From: Collinsella sp.
Lineage (GTDB): Bacteria; Actinomycetota; Coriobacteriia; Coriobacteriales; Coriobacteriaceae
Assembly: GCA_019414445.1 (NCBI GenBank)
Contig: DXMA01000004.1
Location: 1 to 64,000 of the forward strand
Direction of reading: 5' to 3'
DNA: 64,000 bases
Shown here: piece after piece, positions 53,428 through 61,088 of the stretch
Numbering within the stretch: the stretch's first letter is position 1
Layout: each line of letters starts with the position of its first letter
Translations under genes and position numbers: made by a program
Notes under the pieces: generated by a model
What the model was told of the DNA's origin: nothing
Seen by the model: the letters and a program-made list of their open reading frames with translations, nothing else
The model's database searches: none

Positions 53428-55377
53428 ATGGAGTCTTCCGCCTACCCGATGCTCTTTAGCCCGATCAAGATCGGTACGACCGAGGTCAAGAACCGCGTCT
53501 TTATGCCGCCGGTGTCCACGAACCTGGCCGATCATGGCTATGTGACCGACGACTTGGTTGATCATTACCGTGCCCGTGCCAAGGGCGGCGTGGGCCTCAT
53601 CATTACCGAGGTCGTGACGGTCGAGCCCACCTATACCTATCTGCCGGGTGACATGTGCTGCTACGACGACACGTTTATCCCCGGCTGGGAAAAGCTCGCC
53701 GCAGCCGTCCACGAGTATGGCTGCAAGATCATGCCGCAGCTCTTCCATCCCGCCTACATGGCCTTTAACATTCCGGGCACGCCGCGCCTGATCGCTCCGT
53801 CCTTTGTGGGCCCGTCCTATGCCCGCGAGGCGCCGCGCCCCATTACGGTAGATGAGATCCACGAGCTCACGCATCAGTTTGGCGACGCTGCCGTGCGTAT
53901 GCAGAAGGCCGGCGTCGATGGCGTCGAGGTTCATGCGGCGCACGCCCACGGTATGCTCGGCGGCTTTTTGACTCCGCTCTACAACAAGCGCACCGACGAG
54001 TACGGCGGCTCACTCGACGCCCGCATGCGCTTCCTGCTCGAGGTCATCGCCGAGATTCGCGAGCGCTGCGGCAAGGACTTTATCATCGACGTCCGCATCT
54101 CGGGCGATGAGTACACCGATGGCGGCCTGACCCTCAACGACATGATCTACGTCTCGCGTCGCCTGGAGAAGGCCGGCGTCGACATGATTCACGTGTCGGG
54201 CGGCACCACTATCAAGCGTGGCTCTGCGATTCCCGCCGCCGGCACCCAGCAGGCCTCGCACGCCGCCTGCTCGTGCGAGATTAAGAAGCACGTCAACATT
54301 CCCGTCGCCACCGTCGGCCGCATCAACGAGGCCTGGATCGCCGAGGAGCTGATCGAGGACGGCGCTGCCGACATCTGCATGATGGGCCGTGCCAATCTGT
54401 GCGATGCCGAGTTCTGCAACAAGGCCGCTGCCGGCAACGCCGACGACATCCGCCCCTGCATCGGTTGCCTGCGCTGCCTGAACGGCATCATGTTTGGCAA
54501 GCGCATCTCCTGCACCGTCAACCCGGACGTGGAGCGCGACGAGGCCGGTTACGAGCCTGCCGCCGAGGCCAAGAACGTGCTCGTTGTGGGTGCCGGTCCC
54601 GCGGGCATGGAGGCGGCCTATATTGCCGCCAAGCGCGGCCACAACGTGGTGCTCGTGGATAAGCAGAACGAGCCGGGCGGCGAGATGCGCATCGCGGCCG
54701 TTCCGCCGGCAAAGCAGGAGCTCACCCGCGTGATCAAGTATCAGTATCGTCGCCTGGCCGAGGCCGGCGTCGCGTGCGTCTTTGGTACCGAGCTTTCGGC
54801 CGAGGACATTCAGCGCGACTACGCGGGCTACGAGGTTGTCCTGGCTTATGGCGCCGAGCCCATTGCTCCAGCCTTTATGCAGGGCTTTAAGCAAGTTATG
54901 ACGGCCGATGACCTGCTGGGCGGCAAGGCTTTCCCGGGCAAGAAGATTGTCATCGTCGGCGGCGGAACCGTCGGTTGCGAGACGGCCGACTACCTGGCCC
55001 CGCTGGTCAACGACCTGTCGCCGGCCAACCGCGATGTCACCGTCATCGAGATGACCAAGACGCTTGCCGCCAACGAGGGCGGTGCCGGTCGCGCGGTGCT
55101 CATCACGCGTATGCTTTCCAAGGGCGTTCACGTGCTGACCGAGGCCAAGGTGACCGAGATTACCGAGGACACCATCAGTTACGAAAAGGACGGCGAAGTC
55201 CATACCATCGCCGACGCCGATACGCTGGTGCTTGCCATGGGTTACCGTCCCAACACCAAGCTGGCCGATGACCTTGCCGCTGCCGGCGTTGTCACCCACG
55301 TGCTGGGCGATGCCCAGAAGTGCGGCAACATCCGCGACGCTATCGGCGATGGCTACAAGATCGCCTGCGAACTCTAG
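53428..55377 (+). CDS. NADH:flavin oxidoreductase, Old Yellow Enzyme / 2,4-dienoyl-CoA reductase type
   Basis: The 649-residue multidomain reductase starts with an FMN TIM barrel (LFSPIKIGTTEVKNRVFMPP; VEVHAAHAHGMLGGFLTP). A 4Fe-4S cysteine cluster follows (CIGCLRCLNGIMFGKRISC), then FAD/NAD(P)-binding Rossmann folds (VVGAGPAGMEAAYIAAKRG; VIVGGGTVGCETADYL). This is the layout of FadH and of bile-acid and flavonoid-reducing enzymes in gut anaerobes. The substrate cannot be told. ATG 53428 follows GAAAGGA. It stands alone; a degenerate GntR gene lies downstream on the other strand. Confidence 0.9.
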   Translation: MESSAYPMLFSPIKIGTTEVKNRVFMPPVSTNLADHGYVTDDLVDHYRARAKGGVGLIITEVVTVEPTYTYLPGDMCCYDDTFIPGWEKLAAAVHEYGCKIMPQLFHPAYMAFNIPGTPRLIAPSFVGPSYAREAPRPITVDEIHELTHQFGDAAVRMQKAGVDGVEVHAAHAHGMLGGFLTPLYNKRTDEYGGSLDARMRFLLEVIAEIRERCGKDFIIDVRISGDEYTDGGLTLNDMIYVSRRLEKAGVDMIHVSGGTTIKRGSAIPAAGTQQASHAACSCEIKKHVNIPVATVGRINEAWIAEELIEDGAADICMMGRANLCDAEFCNKAAAGNADDIRPCIGCLRCLNGIMFGKRISCTVNPDVERDEAGYEPAAEAKNVLVVGAGPAGMEAAYIAAKRGHNVVLVDKQNEPGGEMRIAAVPPAKQELTRVIKYQYRRLAEAGVACVFGTELSAEDIQRDYAGYEVVLAYGAEPIAPAFMQGFKQVMTADDLLGGKAFPGKKIVIVGGGTVGCETADYLAPLVNDLSPANRDVTVIEMTKTLAANEGGAGRAVLITRMLSKGVHVLTEAKVTEITEDTISYEKDGEVHTIADADTLVLAMGYRPNTKLADDLAAAGVVTHVLGDAQKCGNIRDAIGDGYKIACEL

Positions 55378-55392
55378 TCAACCCCTTGGCGC

Positions 55393-55492
55393 ATGGGGGC
55401 CAGGTTACTTTGCGCTAAGTTGATGCATGTAAACCTGACCCCATTGCACCATTTGATAAAACGCAAGCGCTCGCTGCCTGCGTTTTATCAAA
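55393..55492. repeat. two inverted repeats after the flavin reductase gene
   Basis: The first pairs about 55393-55408 with 55429-55444 (ATGGGG.CAGGTT / AACCTG.CCCCAT, imperfect). The second pairs TTTGATAAAACGCA (55452-55465) with its exact complement at 55479-55492. Either could end the transcript; neither has a good T-tract. Confidence 0.65.
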
Positions 55493-55511
55493 GAAAGATT
55501 ATTGTCGAGCC

Positions 55512-55791
55512 TTAAATGCCTTTTGTTTGTGTGCCTTCCGCAATCATATTGCGGTTGTAGACCAGGTGCAGATACATCGCATCGTGAGCGGCGGTGGGGT
55601 TGCGCGTCTCAATGGCGTCGGCCACACCGTGGTGCGTGCGGATGGTCTCCTCGACGAACTTTTTTGCCCGTTACGTCGATAAAGAGGGGAACGGATGCCT
55701 TGAGCACACCCATCAGACGGGTAACGGCGAGGTTGCCGCCATCCCAGGGCGGCTTCATGGGGTAGCGCCCGTACGCATCGAATTTTTCCTC
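55512..55791 (-). pseudogene. GntR/FCD regulator remnant (C-terminal ligand domain)
   Basis: On the minus strand, protein-like sequence FDAYGRYPMKPPWDGGNLA and VTRLMGVLKASVPLFIDVT is followed, after a one-base shift at an A6 run (about 55663-55668), by FVEETIRTHHGVADAIETRN. It ends PTAAHDAMYLHL and a stop at 55512. This is the end of an FCD domain, with the usual HHxxADAI pattern. The N-terminal DNA-binding domain is gone; an in-frame stop precedes the fragment. Non-functional. Confidence 0.75.
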
Positions 55792-55808
55792 TCATAGATG
55801 TGCGGCAC

Positions 55809-55846
55809 AAAGAGCCCCGAGTTCATACGAGCTCGGGGCTCTTTTC
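55809..55846 (+). terminator. strong hairpin terminator
   Basis: AAAGAGCCCCGAG and CTCGGGGCTCTTT pair perfectly, with TTTT following on the plus strand and a shorter T-run on the minus strand. It is probably bidirectional. Confidence 0.85.
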
Positions 55847-55870
55847 GTTTGGATTTCAGACGTATTGACA

Positions 55871-55996
55871 GACGAAAACAGTCTGCGTCCGGTATTGAGC
55901 CATACGAAAGCGAAATTATGCGTCTTAATTCCGTACGCAAATCAAGACGAAAACAGTTTGCGTCTTATATAAATCAGTACGCAAACGGTTTTCGTC
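55871..55996 (+). promoter_or_regulatory. repeated operators upstream of the AlbA_2 gene
   Basis: GACGAAAACAGTCTGCGTC (55871-55889) and GACGAAAACAGTTTGCGTC (55946-55964) are near-identical imperfect palindromes. ACGCAAACGGTTTTCGTC (55979-55996) is the same motif in the opposite direction. A weaker relative (ATACGAAAGCGAAATTATGC) lies at about 55902. A TATAAT box (55998-56003) directly follows the third site, so a bound regulator would block the promoter. Confidence 0.72.
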
Positions 55997-56040
55997 TTAT
56001 AATACGGTTATGAATGGTACGAAACGAGGGGGTTGTGCAT

Positions 56041-57294
56041 ATGGTTGTTAGAGAGAGCCCTACAGTCGAATACAAGGAAAGCGTTACGCCGACGTTTCTT
56101 AAAACGGTGAGCGCCTATGCAAACTACGGGACGGGCAAGATTGAGTTTGGCGTTGATGACGAGGGCGTGGCTGTCGGCCTTGCAGATCCGGTCGCAGAGT
56201 GTCTCCGCATTGAGAACATGATTAATGACAGCTTGGATCCCGCTCCCCGTTACACGCTCGAGTCCGATGAGAAACACGGGACCGTAATCCTTACGGTTTA
56301 TGAGGGACAGGACAAACCCTATCGAAGCAAGGGAAAGGCCTACAGACGAAACGATTCGGCAACGGTGGAGGTCGACCGGTTTGAGTATGGCAGGCTGACG
56401 CTCGAAGGCAGCAACGTGACGTTCGACGCGCTCACGTCGGCTCGCCAGGACTTGGGCTTTCATACGCTCGAGCATAAGTGTGTTGAACACCTCGGCATTT
56501 CCGAGCTAACGCCGGATATCATGCGTACGCTCCGCTTGCTCGGCAAGGATGGCTATACCAATGCCGCGGCGATTTTAGCGGATAAGAATGATTTTCCAGG
56601 CATCGACTGCGTCCGTTTTGGCGATACCGAGGATGTGATCTTGGATCGCGAGGCGGCGACAAATGTATCCGCAATTGAGCAGGCGGACAGGGCGGTGGCT
56701 ATGTTTGCACGCTACTACCGTTATGAGCGTATCGAAGGGATGGAGCGCGTCCAAACCGATCGAATTCCTCTTGAGGCATTCCGCGAAGCTGTTGCAAACG
56801 CTTTGGTGCATCGGACGTGGGACGTTCGAGCGAACGTTCAAATTGCCCTGTACGATGATCGTGTCGTTGTGACCTCCCCTGGATCGCTGCCCGCCGGGTT
56901 GACGACGGAACAATACCTGTATGGGCAGATATCCGTGCTCAGAAACCCCATCGTTGCAGAGGCCTTCTTAAAGCTGGATTACATCGAGAAATTTGGTACG
57001 GGAATCGCGCGCATTAGACGTGCCTATCGCGATTCGATCAATCAACCAATTTTTGATGTTCGCGGCGGCATGGTGGCCGTCACATTGCCCGTTACCGATG
57101 CCTTTGAAGGGTCCGAGGAAGAGGTCCAGGTTCTCAAGGCCTTGTCGGGCGGGCGAATTATGTCGCGAAGCGAGATTGAAAAACAGACGGGGCTGAGCCG
57201 CATGCGGACGTTGGCGGCACTCGAATCTCTGCTTGAACGGAATGCAATCGTAAGGCAGGGAACCGGGCGGGCCACGAAATACGAGCGCTCATAG
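56041..57294 (+). CDS. AlbA_2-domain (Schlafen-like) transcriptional regulator
   Basis: The N-terminal AlbA_2 domain (EYKESVTPTFLKTVSAYANYGTGKIEFGVDDEG, 56077-56166) is followed by a linker and then a GHKL-like ATP-binding segment with EAFREAVANALVHRTWD and GSLPAGLTTEQYLYGQ. A C-terminal winged helix (SRSEIEKQTGLSRMRTLAAL) completes the protein, which has about 417 residues. Such proteins are widespread, probably DNA-binding regulators or nucleic-acid enzymes; their function is poorly known. ATG 56041 follows GAGGGGG; ATG 56014 is an alternative. The cluster of identical operators in its promoter suggests autoregulation. Confidence 0.82.
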   Translation: MVVRESPTVEYKESVTPTFLKTVSAYANYGTGKIEFGVDDEGVAVGLADPVAECLRIENMINDSLDPAPRYTLESDEKHGTVILTVYEGQDKPYRSKGKAYRRNDSATVEVDRFEYGRLTLEGSNVTFDALTSARQDLGFHTLEHKCVEHLGISELTPDIMRTLRLLGKDGYTNAAAILADKNDFPGIDCVRFGDTEDVILDREAATNVSAIEQADRAVAMFARYYRYERIEGMERVQTDRIPLEAFREAVANALVHRTWDVRANVQIALYDDRVVVTSPGSLPAGLTTEQYLYGQISVLRNPIVAEAFLKLDYIEKFGTGIARIRRAYRDSINQPIFDVRGGMVAVTLPVTDAFEGSEEEVQVLKALSGGRIMSRSEIEKQTGLSRMRTLAALESLLERNAIVRQGTGRATKYERS

Positions 57295-57316
57295 TCCAAA
57301 AGAGCCATGGTACAAG

Positions 57317-57352
57317 ACGGGCCCCAAGCCAGCGTTGGCTTGGGGTCCGTTA
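57317..57352 (+). terminator. terminator-like hairpin after the AlbA_2 gene
   Basis: ACGGGCCCCAAGCC and GGCTTGGGGTCCGT pair around AGCGTT. Only TATAT follows, so no proper T-tract. Confidence 0.65.
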
Positions 57353-57390
57353 TATCCCGGATGGTAACGGGCCGATTATTGTCAAGTTAA

Positions 57391-57432
57391 AGCAAAGTAC
57401 AGCGACGTACAGCAAAGTATAGTGAGATATAG
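57391..57432. repeat. 10-bp tandem repeat
   Basis: AGCAAAGTAC, AGCGACGTAC, AGCAAAGTAT, AGTGAGATAT and AGCAAGCCGT follow one another without gaps. The 10-bp period equals about one helical turn. No gene overlaps it. Confidence 0.7.
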
Positions 57433-57540
57433 CAAGCCGTATAGCGCGCCTTGATTTTCAACCCTTGATTATCAACCGTCCGTATTTCACAGCAACTTAT
57501 AACAGGCTCGGGGTGCCAATTTGGGGTGCAGTAGTGCTGC

Positions 57541-57700
57541 GCCACGAAAAGGGCCTATCTACTACGTTTAAGCCGCAGGGGTCAACCATAGTCGGTTTTT
57601 TCGAAAATCGACAAGCTATCTACCTGCGGTTTTGTTTTCACGGTTTTCGGTATGGCCGAGGCTATCCGTGTTAACGTAGTAGATGGGCCACTTTTGTGGC
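57541..57700. repeat. 160-bp element with ~28-bp inverted ends and inner stem
   Basis: GCCACGAAAAG followed by GGCCTATCTACTACGTT (57541-57568) is mirrored by 57673-57700 with a few differences. An inner stem AGCCGCAGG / CCTGCGGTT pairs 57571-57579 with 57623-57631. The left arm resembles the GGCCTTATCTACTCCGTATT core of the GTTGCGGTG repeats, so the families may be related. No open frame of note lies within. 57295-57835 holds no gene. Confidence 0.72.
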
Positions 57701-57835
57701 AAGGGGGGCCGATCTGCGGGCCAGGGTAGCTAAAAGAGCCCCGTCCCAAAAAGACTGATTGGGAGCTGGGGCGTGTCGATGCGATAGTATTACGTGGTGA
57801 TATTCGACAAACCGTGGGCTTCATCCGAGGGCTTT

Positions 57836-58528
57836 ATGGAACAGCACCAGCATTATCAGAGCCTGCAAGATCAGGCATACAACGCACTGCGCTCTAAGAT
57901 CATCTATGCCGAGCTCAGGCCCGGCACGCGCCTTTCGGCGATTGGTCTGGAAAAGGAGACGGGAATCGGGCGCACGCCCATTCGCGAGTCCTTTGTGCGC
58001 CTGCGTGAGCAGGAGCTAGTGGAAACGCGTCCCAAAAGCGGCACCTATGTCTCAAAAATCAGCATGGAGCGCGCCGAGAACGCCTGTTTCTTGCGTGAGA
58101 AACTCGAGAGAAGCGTACTCATTAAATGTTGCTCTGCCGCCACGCCTGAGCAAAAACATCGGCTCGAGCAGATTCTTGCCGAGTCCGAGTCGCTCGACCA
58201 TAGCGAAACGCGTCGCTTTTTCGATCTGGACAACCTATTCCACGAGACGTGCTTTGAGATTGCCGGCCGCCACATGTTGTGGGATTGGATGAAGAGCGTC
58301 AATACGCATTTTGAGCGGTACAACTGGTTGCGTATGGTGTCGCAGGATATGGATTGGGAGCCGATTCGTCGTCAGCATCGCCGGATTCTCGAGTCCATTA
58401 AGAGGGGCGATACCGACACGGCGAGCTATCTGGCAGAGACACACCTGCATCTGATGCCCGAGGAACAGGGACCGGTTATCGCCTTGCATCCCGACTATTT
58501 TGAGCTGCCTAAAGACTCGGCCATCTAA
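57836..58528 (+). CDS. GntR-family regulator with FCD domain
   Basis: The N-terminal winged helix (YNALRSKIIYAELRPG; ETGIGRTPIRESFVRL) is followed by an all-helical FCD ligand domain with the metal-type residues Asp/His in DLDNLFHETCFEIAGR and a final HRRILESIKRGDTDTA. 230 residues is a normal size for FadR/UxuR-like proteins, which often sense sugar acids or carboxylates. ATG 57836 follows GAGGG; a GTG 14 codons upstream lacks a site. The KDG catabolism genes downstream are a possible but unproven target. Confidence 0.88.
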   Translation: MEQHQHYQSLQDQAYNALRSKIIYAELRPGTRLSAIGLEKETGIGRTPIRESFVRLREQELVETRPKSGTYVSKISMERAENACFLREKLERSVLIKCCSAATPEQKHRLEQILAESESLDHSETRRFFDLDNLFHETCFEIAGRHMLWDWMKSVNTHFERYNWLRMVSQDMDWEPIRRQHRRILESIKRGDTDTASYLAETHLHLMPEEQGPVIALHPDYFELPKDSAI

Positions 58529-58541
58529 CTCGTTCCCTACA

Positions 58542-58610
58542 TTAGTTGCGGTTAAATAGGGGCTGTTTTGCGGCTTTGGCGGCGTAAGCAGTCCGTGTTT
58601 CACCGCAAGT
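58542..58610 (+). repeat. GTTGCGGTG palindromic repeat, divergent copy 3
   Basis: AGTTGCGGTTAAATAGGGGC on the left and CCGTGTTTCACCGCAAGT on the right keep the ends of the repeat at 44826 and 53240; the middle has diverged. It lies just after the gntR stop, as the other copies follow gene ends. Confidence 0.65.
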
Positions 58611-58637
58611 GCGGGGGTGCAATCGGGGCATGAAAAG

Positions 58638-58866
58638 GCTGCGGCGCCGCTTGGAGGAAAAAACCGGAAGCAAGGGTCCATTCCTCCAGACGGCGCCGCA
58701 GCTGTTTTGGTGGCTCGGCTTTTGTCGAAGTGGCTCAGCTGGGCGCGACTGCCAGCCGAGTAGGCAAAGCGGCTCGGGCGCGTGTCGCTTCCGTCACGTT
58801 CTATCAGCATACAAGACGGTTTTGGTTCTTGTTCGTGACGGAAACGGCGCGCTTCCGAGCCGCTTT
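58638..58866. repeat. two composite hairpins between gntR and eda
   Basis: In the first, GCTGCGGCGCCG (58638-58649) pairs with 58691-58702 and GGAGGAA with TTCCTCC inside, with 3-nt bulges on both sides. In the second, AAAGCGGCTCGG (58766-58777) pairs with 58855-58866, an 11x11 internal loop follows, then TTCCGTCAC (58789-58797) pairs with 58835-58843. Both are two-storey like the elements at 25737 and 28387 but with other dimensions. No gene is seen in 58529-58921. Confidence 0.75.
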
Positions 58867-58871
58867 AAAAG

Positions 58872-58906
58872 AAAGGGGGCGAGGTCTAGGGCACGCCCCC
58901 TTTCAC
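58872..58906 (-). terminator. terminator of eda
   Basis: AAAGGGGGCG (58872-58881) pairs with CGCCCCCTTT (58894-58903); on the minus strand the stem is followed by CTTTT. It lies 15 nt past the eda stop. Confidence 0.88.
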
Positions 58907-58921
58907 GATAGAGAGCTAAAC

Positions 58922-59563
58922 CTAGCCGCGGACCTTCTTGACGACGTCCATGGCCTCGCGGGCAATCTGCTCGACCTTGGAGAAGTCGCCATCGGCGAAC
59001 AGGGCGGGCTTGACCATCCAGGTGCCACCGCAGGCGATGATGGCGGAGGAGCTCAGGTACTCCTCGACGTTGGCAGTGCTCACGCCGCCGGTGGGCATAA
59101 AGCGATGGCCGACAAACGGAGCGGCGAGGGCCTTGATGGTGTTCAGGCCACCATACTGAGCCGCGGGGAAGAACTTGGTGACCTTGAGCCCCAGGTTCTC
59201 GGCGGCGGTAACCTCGGAGGGGGTCACGGTGCCGGGAAGGACGGGCAAGTCGATGTCGATGCAGTGCTTCACGACGTCCTCGTTGTAACCCGGGGAGACG
59301 ATGAACTTGGCACCGGCGGCGCGGGCCTGCTCAACCTGCTCGACAGTCAGGACGGTGCCGGCGCCGACGCACATCTCGGGCTCGGCCTCAGCCATGGCGG
59401 CGATGCACTCGGCGGCGCAGGCGGTGCGGAAGGTGACCTCGGCGGACTTCATGCCGGCAGACATAAGGGCGTGGGCGAGCGGTGCGGCGTCCTCGACCTT
59501 ATCGAGCACGACGACCGGCACGATGCCCAGGGATTCAAGCGTGGTGTAGAACTGATCGAACAT
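58922..59563 (-). CDS. eda: KDPG/KHG aldolase (2-dehydro-3-deoxy-phosphogluconate aldolase)
   Basis: This class I aldolase splits KDPG into pyruvate and glyceraldehyde-3-phosphate. The family landmarks are the Glu in EVTFRTACA, VGAGTVLTVEQ, FIVSPGYNEDVV, PVLPGTVTPSEV and the Schiff-base lysine in VTKFFPAAQYGG, then FMPTGGV. 213 residues is the normal size. ATG 59563 follows GAAAGGAAC. It is downstream of kdgK on the same strand, 255 nt away. Confidence 0.94.
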   Translation of the reverse strand: MFDQFYTTLESLGIVPVVVLDKVEDAAPLAHALMSAGMKSAEVTFRTACAAECIAAMAEAEPEMCVGAGTVLTVEQVEQARAAGAKFIVSPGYNEDVVKHCIDIDLPVLPGTVTPSEVTAAENLGLKVTKFFPAAQYGGLNTIKALAAPFVGHRFMPTGGVSTANVEEYLSSSAIIACGGTWMVKPALFADGDFSKVEQIAREAMDVVKKVRG

Positions 59564-59623
59564 AGTGTTCCTTTCGATGTGAGGCGCGCACGGGCGCGTG
59601 ATTGCCAAAGAAGATTGGCCATG

Positions 59624-59685
59624 AGCCGGTTCCGGATTGGTTATCGGAGGCACTGCTTGGGTCACAAGCAATTTCGGAACCGGCT
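59624..59685. repeat. inverted repeat between kdgK and eda
   Basis: AGCCGGTTCCG (59624-59634) and CGGAACCGGCT (59675-59685) pair perfectly, with a small GCTTG/CAAGC hairpin inside. It may be a processing or attenuation site between the two genes; the rest of 59564-59818 shows nothing further. Confidence 0.65.
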
Positions 59686-59818
59686 ACGAGGCCAGTCGTG
59701 AAGGAATGCCAGACAAAACCGGAATGGGACTAAGTGGTTCTACCTGGCCGGAGGAATCGGGGAGCGGGCTGCAGGGGTATGGGTATGGAAAGCTGCAGTC
59801 CGCGGAATGGGGAACGAA

Positions 59819-60853
59819 TTAACGGGCGACGCGGGTGCCACCGTCGGCGGCGGATGCCACGGCTGCGATCTCGTCTGCGGTCACCAGGTTGGAATCGCCC
59901 TTGATGGTGAGCTTGAGGATCGAGGCCGCAATCGCGTAGTTGACGGCGTCTTGCGGGTCAAAGTCGTTGATGAGGGCATGGACGAGGCCGGCGTTGAAAG
60001 CGTCGCCGGCGGCAACGCCCTCGAGCACGTGCACGTCGTGAGCGGGGGAGAACCAGTGCTCGCCGCTCTCGGCGTCAAAGAGCATGCCCATCCAAATGGA
60101 GCGCTCGACGCAGGAGATGTTGCGGACGACCGAGGCGACCTTCTTGCAACCGTACTCGGCGCAGATCTGACGGGCCATCTCGACGTAGGTGTCGCGTTCC
60201 TCGATGCCGTGGGCAAGGGAGCCGGAGACGCAGGTCATACCGAGGCCGGCAGGAGCGTCCTCGTCGTTGGCAATGCAGATGTCAACGAGCGGCAGGAGTT
60301 CCTTCATGGTGGCCTGCGACTTCTCGGGCGACCACATCTTGCCGCGATAGTTCACGTCGCACACGGTGGCGATGCCTTTGGCGCGGCAGGCGGTGAGGGC
60401 ATCCTTGCAGGCGGCGGCCATCTCGTCGGAGACGGCGGGCGTCACGCCGGAGAAGTAGAAGACATCGACACCCTTGAGGATCTCATCCCAGTCAAAGACG
60501 TCGCGCTTGGCCATGTTGATGGCAGAGTACTTGCGGTCGTAGACGCAGCCGTTGCCGCGCTGCGAGGCGCCGACCTCAAACACATAGGAGCCAAGACGGT
60601 CGCCCTGGCGCACGACGCGCGAGGTATCGACGTCGTAGACCTTCAGCGAACGCAGGGCGCACTCGCCCAGACGGTTGGCCGGGACAACGGAGACGTAAGC
60701 TGCCTTGTCACCCTGGTAGGCCAGGGAAAGCGCGGTGTTGGCTTCGGCGCCGCCGTAGCGGACATCAAACTCGGTCGCCTGCTCAATGCGCAGATGATCT
60801 TTGGGCGAGAGCCTCATCATGATCTCGCCGAAGGTAAGAACCGTTTTACCCAT
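59819..60853 (-). CDS. kdgK: 2-dehydro-3-deoxygluconate kinase (PfkB family)
   Basis: KDG kinase phosphorylates KDG to KDPG, the substrate of the eda product. It is a ribokinase-fold sugar kinase with TFGEIMMRLSPKD at the start, the GGAEANTALSLAYQG substrate region, CDVNYRGKMWSPEK and the catalytic GVAAGDAFNAGLVHAL with the Asp base. ATG 60853 follows AAGGAG. At 344 residues it is typical. kdgK and eda together feed sugar acids (uronates, KDG) into central metabolism. The divergent LacI regulator probably controls them. Confidence 0.92.
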   Translation of the reverse strand: MGKTVLTFGEIMMRLSPKDHLRIEQATEFDVRYGGAEANTALSLAYQGDKAAYVSVVPANRLGECALRSLKVYDVDTSRVVRQGDRLGSYVFEVGASQRGNGCVYDRKYSAINMAKRDVFDWDEILKGVDVFYFSGVTPAVSDEMAAACKDALTACRAKGIATVCDVNYRGKMWSPEKSQATMKELLPLVDICIANDEDAPAGLGMTCVSGSLAHGIEERDTYVEMARQICAEYGCKKVASVVRNISCVERSIWMGMLFDAESGEHWFSPAHDVHVLEGVAAGDAFNAGLVHALINDFDPQDAVNYAIAASILKLTIKGDSNLVTADEIAAVASAADGGTRVAR

Positions 60854-60896
60854 GGTCGCGCAGCTCCTTCTTGCTCGTGCGTACACCTTTGATATG

Positions 60897-60954
60897 GCGT
60901 TGGCACGGAGGTGCCAAGACGGTAGGGTACATCTTTGCACCTCCGTGCCAACGC
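60897..60954. promoter_or_regulatory. 18-bp perfect inverted repeat in the kdgK leader
   Basis: GCGTTGGCACGGAGGTGC (60897-60914) is exactly inverted at 60937-60954 with a 22-nt loop. It lies in the 5' leader of kdgK, about 45 nt upstream of its start codon. As RNA it would form a strong hairpin; as DNA it could be an operator. Confidence 0.7.
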
Positions 60955-60958
60955 TTGC

Positions 60959-60986
60959 CGAAATCGGTTTACGAAATCGGTTTCGT
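60959..60986. promoter_or_regulatory. LacI-type operators between kdgK and its regulator
   Basis: CGAAATCGGTTTACG (60959-60973) and ACGAAATCGGTTTCGT (60971-60986) are overlapping direct repeats of one motif; the second is a near-palindrome. A TATACT box (60999-61004) framed by GTTGTAG/CTACAAC arms follows at 60992-61014. Confidence 0.65.
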
Positions 60987-61088
60987 TTCGAGTTGTAGTA
61001 TACTCATCTACAACGTTTTGCAAGCGAGATTTTTAAAAAAATGCCTAAAATGGCTCAGACTGCCGACAATTGGGAAACGGGGTGCGCT

